Below, one piece after another: positions 49,854-58,686 of a stretch of 64,000 bases of DNA. Source of the DNA: Scandinavium vulneris_A (lineage in GTDB: Bacteria; Pseudomonadota; Gammaproteobacteria; Enterobacterales; Enterobacteriaceae); assembly GCA_046518185.1 (NCBI GenBank), contig JBKGRZ010000003.1, forward strand, positions 434,001 to 498,000, read 5' to 3'. The position numbers were made by a program, and so were the translations under genes. The notes under the pieces were generated by a model. That model saw only the letters and a list, made by a program, of their open reading frames with translations, was not told the DNA's origin and did no database searches. How positions within the stretch are numbered: the first letter of the stretch is position 1; every line of letters begins with the position of its first letter.

Positions 49854-50804
49854 TCAGCCCAGACCCGCACCAACTACCTTTAACACATCGTTGAACGACT
49901 GTTCAGGTTGCTCACTGTCTAACCAGTGAACGCCATCCCAACCGCGCAACCAGGTAACCTGGCGCTTGGCCAACTGTCTCGTGGCGCAAATACCTCTATA
50001 AACCATTTCATCATATGAGATTTCGCCTTCAAGGTATGACCACATCTGGCGGTATCCCACACAACGAACGGAAGGCATATCCGTATGCAAATCTCCTCGG
50101 GCAAAAAGCGCCCGCACTTCTGCTTCAAAACCCGAAGCCAACATCTGATGAAAACGCTGCTCGATGCGATGATGGAGCAGTTCACGGCTCGCCGGGGCGA
50201 TGGCGAACTGATGCACCTGGTACGGCAGAGCGTCTCCTGACGTTTGCGTCAGTTCCGTTAAAGTTTTACCCGAAATGAAAAAAACTTCCAGTGCCCGGGA
50301 AAGTCTTTGCGGATCATTTGGATGAATACGCGCAGCCGCCACCGGATCAATGTCCTGGAGTTGCTGATGCAATGCGTTCCATCCCTGCTCTGCTGCCTGT
50401 TGCTCAATTTTGGCTCTGACGTCCGGATCTGCCGACGGTAATGGCGACAACCCTTCCAACAACGCCTTGAAATACAACATGGTGCCGCCTACCAACAGCG
50501 GGATTCGCCCTGCTGCGGTAATCTCTGCCATCTCGGCCAGCGCATCGCGGCGGAAATCCGCGGCAGAATACGTCTGTGCCGGATCGAGAATATCTAACAA
50601 CCGGTGCGGTGCAGCGGCAAGCTCCGTCGCATCCGGTTTCGCGGTTCCGATATCCATCCCTCGATAGATGAGGGCGGAATCCACGCTAATCAACTCTACA
50701 GGCAAAACTTTACGCAGCTCAATTGCCAACGCGGTTTTACCGGAGGCCGTCGGCCCCATCAAAAATATGGCCTTTGGCAGGCTTGCCTCTGTTACATCAC
50801 TCAT
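49854..50804 (-). CDS. miaA: tRNA dimethylallyltransferase MiaA
   Basis: Adds the isopentenyl group to A37 of tRNAs reading UNN codons, the first step of ms2i6A. 316 residues. P-loop GPTASGKTAL at about 17-26 and the DSALIYRGMDIGTAKP segment are seen. The ATG at 50804 overlaps the end of mutL by 8 bp, as in the E. coli superoperon, implying coupled translation. Confidence 0.97.
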   Translation of the reverse strand: MSDVTEASLPKAIFLMGPTASGKTALAIELRKVLPVELISVDSALIYRGMDIGTAKPDATELAAAPHRLLDILDPAQTYSAADFRRDALAEMAEITAAGRIPLLVGGTMLYFKALLEGLSPLPSADPDVRAKIEQQAAEQGWNALHQQLQDIDPVAAARIHPNDPQRLSRALEVFFISGKTLTELTQTSGDALPYQVHQFAIAPASRELLHHRIEQRFHQMLASGFEAEVRALFARGDLHTDMPSVRCVGYRQMWSYLEGEISYDEMVYRGICATRQLAKRQVTWLRGWDGVHWLDSEQPEQSFNDVLKVVGAGLG

Positions 50805-52650
50805 TTTTAAGGGCATTCATCGCCGTATTCAGTAAGACGGGTTGTAACAGGCCACCCGGCGGGGCTTTCACCAACTGCGGGCACAAACGTTCGACGTCTG
50901 TCAGCATGGCAATCGCCTGCGCCATATTCCACTGCGCATGATCGCTTACGAGGTTGCGCGCTAACCAGTGCGCTACGTTGCTCGCCTCGAATGTTGATTG
51001 CTGCGCGAGGTAGCCTATCAGTTCAGGAATCAAGATTTGTAAATTTTGTTGTCTTAAGGGTAAAGGCACCGCTCGCACCGTCACATGCTGCGCTTCTGAT
51101 TGAATTTCAATGCCTAATTGCCCTAAGACCGGCAGGGACTTTTTCAGCGCCGCCTGTTCGTCGGCGGTGACTTTTAAGCGCAGCGGGATCAGCAGCGGCT
51201 GCGCGCACACCGGCGAATGTTCCGACGAAAGCTGCGCCTGACGCAGCCAGCGCTCGGCCACCGGCAACGCCAGCAGGCTGAGTTGTCCGTCACGCTCCAG
51301 CAGCGCGCAGTCATCCGCTACAATCGTCAGCACCCGGCCAAAGCTGTGGCTATGCCCGGCCAGACTTTCCGCCACGGCAGCGGGTGCCGTTTTACGTTCT
51401 GCGACCGGGGTTTCCAGCAGCTGCTTGTACAGCGCACCCTGCTGCTTTTGATAACCTGGCTGGGCGTTCGGCCAGCTCGCGCCCGCAGACGGCGAAGCAT
51501 AGCGTGGGGCGGCAGGCTCCCGTGCGACAGTAGCTTCCCGCGCAACGGCAGGCTCGGCAAAGTGGTTGCGTCCGGCCGCCACCCGGTTTTCCGGTAGCGT
51601 GCGTGGCGCAGGTTGTTCCTCTTCCCCCGCCAGTGCCAGCGGCACATCAAGCTGCTGTTGCAGCACGCTCACCACGCCCTGATAGATAAAATCATGGACC
51701 AGCCGCGACTGGTGGAACCGCACCTCATGCTTAGCCGGATGCACGTTCACATCGACCTGATGCGGATCGATAGTCAAATAAAGTACAAATGCCGGCTGTT
51801 CTCCGGCCCCCAGCTTATCTTCGCAGGCCTGACGAATGGCGTGGTTGATCAGTCGGTCGCGCATCATGCGGCCATTGACATAGCAATACTGGATTTCAGC
51901 GAACTGAGCATGGTTCTGCTGCGGATCGGCAACCCAGCCGTGTAACGCTAAATCGCCATGCTGCCACTCGATGGCCAGCGCTTGCTCGACGAACGGCGTG
52001 CCGCAAATGGCCGCCAGACGGCGCTCTTTCTGCCCGTCCTGCGCCACGGCCCGGTATTGCCGCACCGCTTTGCCGTTATGATTCAGATTGATGGTGACGT
52101 CAAAACGCGCCAGCGCGATACGGCGGATAACTTCGTCGATATGGCTGAATTCGGTTTTCTCGGTGCGCATGAATTTGCGGCGCGCTGGGGTGTTGTAGAA
52201 CAAATCCAGCACTTCCAGCGTAGTGCCAACAGGATGCGCCGCGGGTTTCACGGTCACGTCCATGTCGCGCCCTTCGGCGTAGGCCTGCCAGGCTTCAGGC
52301 TGTTCGGCAATTCGGGAAGTGAGCGTCAGGCGTGAGACGGAGCTGATACTGGCCAACGCTTCACCGCGAAAACCGAGGCTGATAATGGCTTCCAGATCGT
52401 CAAGCGTTGCAATTTTACTGGTGGCATGACGGGCCAGCGCCAGCGCCAGCTCGTCCTTTTTGATGCCGCAGCCGTTATCTCGAATGCGGATAAGCTTCGC
52501 GCCGCCGCGCTCGATATCAATATCGATGCGGGTCGCCCCCGCATCGAGACTGTTTTCGACCAGCTCTTTCACTACCGACGCAGGACGTTCCACCACTTCG
52601 CCGGCGGCAATCTGGTTCGCAAGCTGTGGCGGCAGAATCTGAATCGGCAT
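50797..52650 (-). CDS. mutL: DNA mismatch repair protein MutL
   Basis: GHKL-ATPase that links MutS recognition to MutH and UvrD. 617 residues: N-terminal ATPase with KELVENSLDAGAT, DNGCGI and GFRGEALASI motifs, a Pro/Ala-rich linker (about 335-430) and a C-terminal dimerisation domain lacking an endonuclease motif, as expected in MutH-containing bacteria. It follows amiB by 10 bp. Confidence 0.97.
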   Translation of the reverse strand: MPIQILPPQLANQIAAGEVVERPASVVKELVENSLDAGATRIDIDIERGGAKLIRIRDNGCGIKKDELALALARHATSKIATLDDLEAIISLGFRGEALASISSVSRLTLTSRIAEQPEAWQAYAEGRDMDVTVKPAAHPVGTTLEVLDLFYNTPARRKFMRTEKTEFSHIDEVIRRIALARFDVTINLNHNGKAVRQYRAVAQDGQKERRLAAICGTPFVEQALAIEWQHGDLALHGWVADPQQNHAQFAEIQYCYVNGRMMRDRLINHAIRQACEDKLGAGEQPAFVLYLTIDPHQVDVNVHPAKHEVRFHQSRLVHDFIYQGVVSVLQQQLDVPLALAGEEEQPAPRTLPENRVAAGRNHFAEPAVAREATVAREPAAPRYASPSAGASWPNAQPGYQKQQGALYKQLLETPVAERKTAPAAVAESLAGHSHSFGRVLTIVADDCALLERDGQLSLLALPVAERWLRQAQLSSEHSPVCAQPLLIPLRLKVTADEQAALKKSLPVLGQLGIEIQSEAQHVTVRAVPLPLRQQNLQILIPELIGYLAQQSTFEASNVAHWLARNLVSDHAQWNMAQAIAMLTDVERLCPQLVKAPPGGLLQPVLLNTAMNALKNE

Positions 52651-52660
52651 GACGCGCTCC

Positions 52661-54004
52661 TTAATTGATTAACGTCCCGCCAGGACCCGAGGCACTGGCC
52701 GTCTGCGAGGCTTCCCCGCGCGGCCCGCTTTGCAGCGGATGCGCGTTAAAATAGTTGCGCAGCCCGTTGTAAATCGCCTCGGCAATCTGCTGCTGATAGT
52801 TGTCGCTACCGAGCAGGCGTTCTTCACTGCTGTTGCTGATAAAACCCGTTTCGACAAGGATCGACGGGATGTCCGGCGAGCGCAGCACGCCAAGACTCGC
52901 ATGTTCCGGGCGACGTTTATGGATATTACCGACGCGTTGCAGTTGGCTCAGCACATCCACCGCCACATCATACCCGACCCGCTGGGAATGGCCGAATTGT
53001 AAATCCAGCACCGCCTGGCTCAGATACGGGTCAGACTGGCTGTTGGCCAGCACATCTCCCGCTCCGCCGAGCAGCTCAGACTGTTTCTCGTGTTGCTCCA
53101 GCCAGCCTGCCATTTCACTGTTGGCACGACGGTTAGACAGCACCCACACCGACGCACCGGTGGCATCACGATTTGGCGCCGCATCAGCATGAATTGACAC
53201 CAGGAAATTGGCGTTCTGCTTACGTGCTACGTCGGAACGGCCCATCACAGAAATGAAGTAATCGCCGTCGCGGGTCAGCACGCCTTTAAACATCGGGTCG
53301 TCGTTCAGCAGCGCCCGTAATTTGCGGGCGATGGAAATGGTGACGTTTTTCTCTCGGGTCCCACCCGGACCAATAGCCCCTGGATCCTGGCCGCCATGGC
53401 CCGCATCAATGGCGATAATGACTTTGTCGCCGCTGGCGCTGGCGGTGCGCGTCCGCGCGGCAGGCCGCGTTTGGGTGTTGCTATTGGTAACGCCGGTTAT
53501 TCTGTCGTTTTGTGATTTAAACGGATTCCGGGCCGGGTCAACAGGCCGTGGAGGCGTCACAATCACCGGGGTTTCTACGCGTTTCGCTACCACAGGCGGC
53601 GGTGGAGGCGGCGGCGGTGCATCAGCATTAATGGTGAAGACCACGGTATAGGTTCCACCGTTTTGCTGTTTCACCGCGCGGGTTTTACCGTCGGCGGTTA
53701 AATCCACCACCAAACGCAACGATTGTGCGTCCTTCGGTGTGCCGGAACGAATACTTTTGACCAGATTATTGCCGCTGAAATTCAGCGGTAGGCCCTGGAT
53801 AACGCCTGTCTGTTGGATATCCAGCGCCACGCTGCGCTTGCCTTCCTGCGAGAAGGAATAATCAGGATCGCCCATAAAACTGAACGTGATGCGGGCCTGC
53901 TTATCGCCATTGGACACCTGAATATCGGATAAGCTTGCCGCCGTCGCCTGAAGACAAAACAGCATCATGCCGACCAACCACACACTTTTAACGCGATACA
54001 TCAT
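52661..54004 (-). CDS. amiB: N-acetylmuramoyl-L-alanine amidase AmiB
   Basis: Periplasmic Zn amidase that splits septal peptidoglycan during daughter-cell separation, activated by EnvC. 447 residues: signal peptide cleaved at about ATA/A, AMIN domain (about 25-120), poly-Pro linker and catalytic domain with DAGHGGQDPGAIG, SIHADA and the Glu of VETGFISN. It follows tsaE by 16 bp. Confidence 0.97.
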   Translation of the reverse strand: MMYRVKSVWLVGMMLFCLQATAASLSDIQVSNGDKQARITFSFMGDPDYSFSQEGKRSVALDIQQTGVIQGLPLNFSGNNLVKSIRSGTPKDAQSLRLVVDLTADGKTRAVKQQNGGTYTVVFTINADAPPPPPPPPVVAKRVETPVIVTPPRPVDPARNPFKSQNDRITGVTNSNTQTRPAARTRTASASGDKVIIAIDAGHGGQDPGAIGPGGTREKNVTISIARKLRALLNDDPMFKGVLTRDGDYFISVMGRSDVARKQNANFLVSIHADAAPNRDATGASVWVLSNRRANSEMAGWLEQHEKQSELLGGAGDVLANSQSDPYLSQAVLDLQFGHSQRVGYDVAVDVLSQLQRVGNIHKRRPEHASLGVLRSPDIPSILVETGFISNSSEERLLGSDNYQQQIAEAIYNGLRNYFNAHPLQSGPRGEASQTASASGPGGTLIN

Positions 54005-54020
54005 CCCGCCATCCCTCAGG

Positions 54021-54482
54021 TTAACTGGCTAAGTGTGCCAGTAAAGACTCACCCAGTGAGGAGACTGCCGTCACGCGCGCCTCTCGCCCTTGTGCCTGGT
54101 ACTCCAGGTGAATTTCGACATCCGGTTCAGGCAGTACACCCGCGCCCTGTTGCGGCCATTCCACCAGGCAAATGGCATTGTCAGCGAAGTAGTCGCGGAT
54201 CCCCATGAATTCAAGCTCCTCAGGATCCGCAAGGCGGTATAAATCGAAGTGGTACACCATCAAATTTTCAAGGGTGTACGGCTCTACCAGGGTGTAAGTC
54301 GGGCTCTTGACGTTGCCTTTATGGCCCAGCGCCTGCAAAAATCCGCGGCTGAAAGTGGTTTTCCCGGCGCCCAAATCGCCGTAGAGATAAATGACAGTTG
54401 CGCCTGTGCAGGCCCCGGCAATTCGGTTGCCAAGGTCTAATGTCGCCTGCTCATTGGGTAAGGGAATCACTCGATTTATCAT
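54021..54482 (-). CDS. tsaE: tRNA t6A biosynthesis ATPase TsaE
   Basis: ATPase partner of TsaB-TsaD in making t6A37 on ANN-decoding tRNAs. 153 residues with Walker A GDLGAGKTTFSRG and the SPTYTLVEPY segment. Its start lies 32 bp inside the end of nnr, so the two genes overlap and are probably coupled. Confidence 0.97.
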   Translation of the reverse strand: MINRVIPLPNEQATLDLGNRIAGACTGATVIYLYGDLGAGKTTFSRGFLQALGHKGNVKSPTYTLVEPYTLENLMVYHFDLYRLADPEELEFMGIRDYFADNAICLVEWPQQGAGVLPEPDVEIHLEYQAQGREARVTAVSSLGESLLAHLAS

Positions 54483-56001
54483 GGTTTACGTCAATCACGT
54501 CCGGGTTAACAACACGCTGTAGCGTGAGAAAAAGATCGGTGGCCAACATGCCACGTGTTCCATTGCGCGCGGCCAGTACATCGGCAGCCGCGCCATGCGC
54601 CACACAACCGGCGCAGGCAGCATCATACGGTGAGAGCTGCTGGCCTAGCAACGCGCCAATAATACCTGACAGCACGTCACCCATCCCGCCGCTAGCCATA
54701 CCGGCATTGCCGGCATCAACAATGGCGATACCGTGCGCCTCGTCGGCGATAACCGTACCGGCGCCTTTCAGCACCACCACGCCTCCGTAACGTTTTACCA
54801 GACGCTGTGCAGAAAGTAAGCGATCGCTTTCAATTTCTGCCACGTTGCAGTTCAACAATCGGGCGGCTTCGCCGGGATGCGGCGTCAGTACGCGATTGTG
54901 ACGTTTATCCGGATTGATTGCCAGAAGGTTCAGCGCATCGGCGTCCCAGAGCATCGGCTTGCGAACGCTCTCCACTTTACGCAGGGCCTGTTTGCCCCAA
55001 GCCTGTTGCCCAAGGCCTGGGCCAATCACAATCACGTCCGCCCACGCCAGACCCTCATCGAGACTTTGCGCGGTCAGTTCATGCACCATCAATTCAGGGC
55101 GCGCGGTAATAATGGGCCCGATATTTTCACTGCGAGTGAGTACTCGCACCAATCCGGCTCCGGCCCGCAGCGCGGCCTCACCGGTCATCCGAATCGCCCC
55201 GGCGGTGCCGTGATCGCCCCCGATAATCACCACCTTGCCATGGTCGCCTTTGTGCGACGTAGGTCGACGCGGCGGCAGCCAGCACTCCAGTTGGCTGGCG
55301 TCTACCCGTTGAAGCGATGTGGTTTGCGCACTCAGCCAGCTCTCAAGACCCAGCGCATGATGATGCAGCATGCCAGTCACGTCGCGGGCCTTACCGGTTA
55401 ATAAGCCCGGTTTCAGGGCGATAAAGGTGAGGGTGTGCGCGGCATGGATAACGGCCCCCGGCGTGGCGCCGGTTTGGGCCAGCAACCCGGATGGAATATC
55501 GAGAGCAATCACTGGGGCCGAATGGGCATTGGCGCGGGCAATCAGGCTGGCGGCAGGCTCGCGTGGCGCATTCGTTAGCCCCGTGCCAAGCAGCGCGTCG
55601 AGGATCAGATCAACCTCTTGCGGCCAGGGGATATCTGGGGCATGGATTATGCCCCCGGCATTCAACCAGGCGTCACGAGCTTGCGCCGCTTCTTCCGGCA
55701 AGGGTTTATCGCTTTCCAGTGCCAGCAGCGTGACGGTTATACCTGCCGCCTGCGCCAGACGTGCCACCACGTAGCCATCGCCGCCGTTATTGCCATGACC
55801 GCAGAGAATCAACCAGTGTGTTGCTGAAGGAAAATTGTCGCACGCGACGTCAAACGTGGCAGCGCCCGCGCGCTGCATTAATTCGTAGAGCGTCAGCCCC
55901 AGCGCATCAGCGGCTTCTTTTTCGGCACGACGCAGGCCATCCGCAGACCAGATGGTGTGTGGTATACTTGCGGGGTTTCTCGTCATTCTATGGTCCGTCA
56001 T
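54451..56001 (-). CDS. nnr: Bifunctional NAD(P)HX epimerase/dehydratase Nnr
   Basis: Repairs hydrated NADH/NADPH. N-terminal YjeF_N epimerase domain (about 1-215, HGNNGGDGYVVARL) and C-terminal ADP-dependent dehydratase domain (about 225-500, GDHGTAGAIRM and NAGMASGGMGDVLSG). 516 residues from the ATG at 56001, which follows GAGGGG. The start codon overlaps that of the divergent queG, so its promoter must lie inside queG. First gene of the superoperon. Confidence 0.96.
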   Translation of the reverse strand: MTDHRMTRNPASIPHTIWSADGLRRAEKEAADALGLTLYELMQRAGAATFDVACDNFPSATHWLILCGHGNNGGDGYVVARLAQAAGITVTLLALESDKPLPEEAAQARDAWLNAGGIIHAPDIPWPQEVDLILDALLGTGLTNAPREPAASLIARANAHSAPVIALDIPSGLLAQTGATPGAVIHAAHTLTFIALKPGLLTGKARDVTGMLHHHALGLESWLSAQTTSLQRVDASQLECWLPPRRPTSHKGDHGKVVIIGGDHGTAGAIRMTGEAALRAGAGLVRVLTRSENIGPIITARPELMVHELTAQSLDEGLAWADVIVIGPGLGQQAWGKQALRKVESVRKPMLWDADALNLLAINPDKRHNRVLTPHPGEAARLLNCNVAEIESDRLLSAQRLVKRYGGVVVLKGAGTVIADEAHGIAIVDAGNAGMASGGMGDVLSGIIGALLGQQLSPYDAACAGCVAHGAAADVLAARNGTRGMLATDLFLTLQRVVNPDVIDVNHDKSSDSLTQ

Positions 56002-57139
56002 GTCACAGCCCCTCGATCTCAATCAATTAGCGCAAGACATCAAACAGTGGGGCACCGAGCTGGGCTTTCAGCACGTCGGTATTACCGATACCGATCTCAG
56101 CGCCAGCGAACCCCAACTGCAGGCATGGCTGGACAAACAGTACCACGGCGAGATGGAGTGGATGGCGCGTCACGGCATGATGCGCGCTCGCCCTCATGAA
56201 CTCCTGCCCGGTACGCTGCGCGTGATCAGCGTGCGGATGAACTATCTGCCCGCGAACGCAGCCTTTGCCAGCACCCTGAAAAACCCCTCACTGGGGTACG
56301 TTAGCCGGTATGCCCTCGGGCGTGATTATCATAAGCTGTTACGCAATCGCCTCAAAAAGCTGGGCGAGAAGATTCAGGCCCAGTGTGCCTCGCTGAATTT
56401 TAGACCTTTTGTCGATTCCGCGCCTATTCTGGAGCGCCCGATCGCTGAAAAAGCCGGGCTCGGTTGGACAGGTAAGCACTCACTTATCCTCAGTCGTGAT
56501 GCAGGCTCATTCTTTTTCCTCGGCGAATTACTTATCGATCTGGCGTTACCGATTGATAAACCGGTAGAAGAAAACTGTGGTCGCTGTGTGGCCTGTATGA
56601 CGATTTGTCCTACCGGCGCAATTGTAGAGCCTTATACCGTCGACGCCCGTCGCTGTATTTCCTATCTGACTATCGAGCTGGAAGGCGCTATCCCGGAAGA
56701 GTTTCGCAAGTTGATGGGCAATCGTATCTACGGCTGCGACGACTGCCAGCTGATTTGCCCGTGGAATCGTTATTCACAGCTCACGGACGAAGAGGATTTC
56801 AGCCCGCGCAAAGCGCTGCACGCCCCAGAGCTCGTCGAGTTGTTTGCCTGGAGCGAAGCCCACTTCCTGAAAGTCACCGAAGGATCGCCGATTCGGCGGA
56901 TTGGGCATGTTCGCTGGCTGCGGAATATCGCCGTCGCCCTGGGAAATGCGCCGTGGAGTGAACACAATTTACAGGCGCTGGAAAGTCGAAAAGGTGAGCA
57001 CCCACTTCTCGACGAACACATAGATTGGGCGATTGCGCAGCAAATTGAGAAGCGAAATGCCTGCGTCGTTGAGGTGCAGTTACCGCAGAAACAACGGCTG
57101 GTTCGCGTTATCGAAAAAGGTTTACCGAGAGATGCCTGA
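56000..57139 (+). CDS. queG: Epoxyqueuosine reductase QueG
   Basis: Cobalamin- and iron-sulfur-dependent enzyme doing the last step of queuosine synthesis in tRNA. 379 residues: N-terminal DUF1730 cobalamin-binding domain and a ferredoxin-like part with CGRCVACMTICP and CDDCQLICPWN, then a HEAT-like C-terminus. The ATG at 56000 shares two bases with the nnr start on the other strand and has no strong ribosome binding site, so it may be poorly translated or read from a leaderless or long leader message. Confidence 0.96.
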   Translation: MSQPLDLNQLAQDIKQWGTELGFQHVGITDTDLSASEPQLQAWLDKQYHGEMEWMARHGMMRARPHELLPGTLRVISVRMNYLPANAAFASTLKNPSLGYVSRYALGRDYHKLLRNRLKKLGEKIQAQCASLNFRPFVDSAPILERPIAEKAGLGWTGKHSLILSRDAGSFFFLGELLIDLALPIDKPVEENCGRCVACMTICPTGAIVEPYTVDARRCISYLTIELEGAIPEEFRKLMGNRIYGCDDCQLICPWNRYSQLTDEEDFSPRKALHAPELVELFAWSEAHFLKVTEGSPIRRIGHVRWLRNIAVALGNAPWSEHNLQALESRKGEHPLLDEHIDWAIAQQIEKRNACVVEVQLPQKQRLVRVIEKGLPRDA

Positions 57140-57140
57140 T

Positions 57141-57389
57141 TCATTCACAGGGTGTGAATAAAAATAAAAACACATTGAAATTCAAGGGCGACAAATTCGT
57201 CAAGTGATCGCGATAACACTTTGAAATCTATTTTTTCCGTTGTATATCAATGCATTGAAAAGTGATTATTCACATTCTGAATCAATTTGAGTTTCCAGAG
57301 AAAGTCTCAGGGCTGTGGATAAGTCTGTTTACAAGAGTGTGTCAGAGAAAACAAGAATCGTCCCCAACGTCTTTTAACGCTGTGGATAA
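57141..57389. other. datA: datA-like DnaA-titration locus: DnaA boxes plus IHF site
   Basis: The AT-rich gap between queG and the tRNA-Gly genes holds four perfect TTATNCACA boxes: 57153-57161 (minus), 57266-57274 (plus), 57314-57322 (minus) and 57381-57389 (minus). A one-mismatch box TCATTCACA is at 57141-57149. An exact IHF consensus, TATCAATGCATTG (WATCAANNNNTTR), lies at 57245-57257, before the central box. In E. coli the datA locus sits at this site (94.7 min, next to the glyV tRNA cluster). It binds many DnaA molecules and, with IHF, promotes DnaA-ATP hydrolysis to prevent re-initiation. Motifs are seen directly; function is by synteny and knowledge of datA. Confidence 0.88.
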
Positions 57390-57411
57390 GATATGAGGAG
57401 AGAAGAAAATT

Positions 57412-57487
<76 letters not shown>

Positions 57488-57524
57488 TTGGGTGGTGCGT
57501 GTATCTTGCGATACTTTCAAATTT

Positions 57525-57600
<76 letters not shown>

Positions 57601-57604
57601 ATAA

Positions 57605-57720
57605 TCTTCGTCTTTCATGCTGCTACTGCGTTGGCTGCTTTCACTCACCTTAGTCACTTACATAAGTAAGCTCATAAGGATGCGTTCACTTGCCGCCTTG
57701 TCGCAACCTGAAATCCTGCG
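57605..57720. repeat. ERIC element inserted inside the tRNA-Gly array
   Basis: About 115 bp between tRNA copies 2 and 3, with ERIC-like core TAGTCACTTACATAAGTAAG followed by CTCATAAGGATGCGTTCAC and terminal inverted repeats (TTTCATGCTGC near 57613, GTCGCAACCTGAAA near 57700). It lies in the precursor RNA of the tRNA operon. Confidence 0.85.
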
Positions 57721-57759
57721 ATTGGGTGGTGCATGTATCTTGCGATACCTTTCAAATTT

Positions 57760-57835
<76 letters not shown>

Positions 57836-57884
57836 AAATTTGGTGCTGCCGTAACACGGAAAATCCTGTCGTTACGGGAGGCGC

Positions 57885-57912
57885 ATTATACGAGAAATCC
57901 TTTTAGCTGCAA
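57885..57912 (-). promoter_or_regulatory. Promoter of the tRNA-Gly operon
   Basis: On the minus strand TTGCAG (57912-57907), 16 bp, TATAAT (57890-57885), then a GC-rich discriminator GCGCCTCCC. A perfect -10 with a GC-rich discriminator is typical of stringently controlled stable-RNA promoters. Confidence 0.85.
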
Positions 57913-58002
57913 CCCCCTTGTAAGCGATTTTTTTGAAATTCAGTTCAAGTGATGGAATATTCATCATATAGCCGATTTTTAGACCAAATGCCCCACTCAT
58001 GC

Positions 58003-58027
58003 GCCCGGCAGGCCTGTGCCGCCGGGC
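58003..58027. repeat. REP-type palindrome after orn
   Basis: GCCCGGC (58003-58009) and GCCGGGC (58021-58027) around AGGCCTGTGCC, 8 bp past the orn stop on the minus strand. Same arms as the REP copies at 18117 and 25081. Confidence 0.75.
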
Positions 58028-58034
58028 AAAACGC

Positions 58035-58580
58035 TTACAGATTGATAAAGTGTTCGCGGTAATACGCCAGCTCAGCCACTGACTCACGAATATCGTCCAT
58101 CGCCTGATGGGTGCCCTGTTTCTTGAAGCCGTCGAGAATTTCCGGTTTCCAACGACGTGCCAGCTCTTTCAGGGTGCTGACATCCAGGTAGCGGTAATGG
58201 AAGTAGGCTTCCAGCGCAGGCATATACTTGAACAAGAAGCGACGGTCCTGGCCAATGCTGTTGCCGCAAATAGGCGATTTCCCTTCCGGTACCCACTGCT
58301 TGAGGAATTCAATAGTGGCCAGTTCTGCAGCACGATCGTCCTGGGTGCTGGCTTTTACCCGCTCAACCAGACCGCTGCCGGTATGGGTGCGCACGTTCCA
58401 GTCATCCATCAGAGCTAACTGCGCATCGGACTGATGCACCGCGATGGTTGGGCCTTCTGCCAAAATGTTAAGGTTCGCATCGGTCACTAGCGTTGCGATT
58501 TCAATAATGCGATCGCGCTCGGGATCGAGGCCCGTCATCTCAAGATCGATCCAAATGAGGTTGTTTTCATTTGCACTCAT
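58035..58580 (-). CDS. orn: Oligoribonuclease
   Basis: Essential 3'-5' exonuclease that finishes RNA decay by hydrolysing di- to short oligoribonucleotides, including pGpG. 181 residues, DEDDh family: Asp12 and Glu14 in WIDLEMTGLDP, and the final HQAMDDIRES. The start ATG at 58580 gives the E. coli length; the frame to 58709 crosses the divergent rsgA start. Confidence 0.97.
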   Translation of the reverse strand: MSANENNLIWIDLEMTGLDPERDRIIEIATLVTDANLNILAEGPTIAVHQSDAQLALMDDWNVRTHTGSGLVERVKASTQDDRAAELATIEFLKQWVPEGKSPICGNSIGQDRRFLFKYMPALEAYFHYRYLDVSTLKELARRWKPEILDGFKKQGTHQAMDDIRESVAELAYYREHFINL

Positions 58581-58686
58581 GCTATTTTCCACCCTTCTCG
58601 CGTCACAACGACAGTGACTATATTCATCTAAAATAGCGTGTATCATAGAGGTTTTGCCCCTCAGGGGCGACCAGGAGTCAGCACGA

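Noticed and set aside
57141..57389. Plasmid or phage replication origin from DnaA boxes
   Set aside because: There is no replication initiator gene, iteron array or AT-rich 13-mers, and the locus matches the chromosomal datA position.
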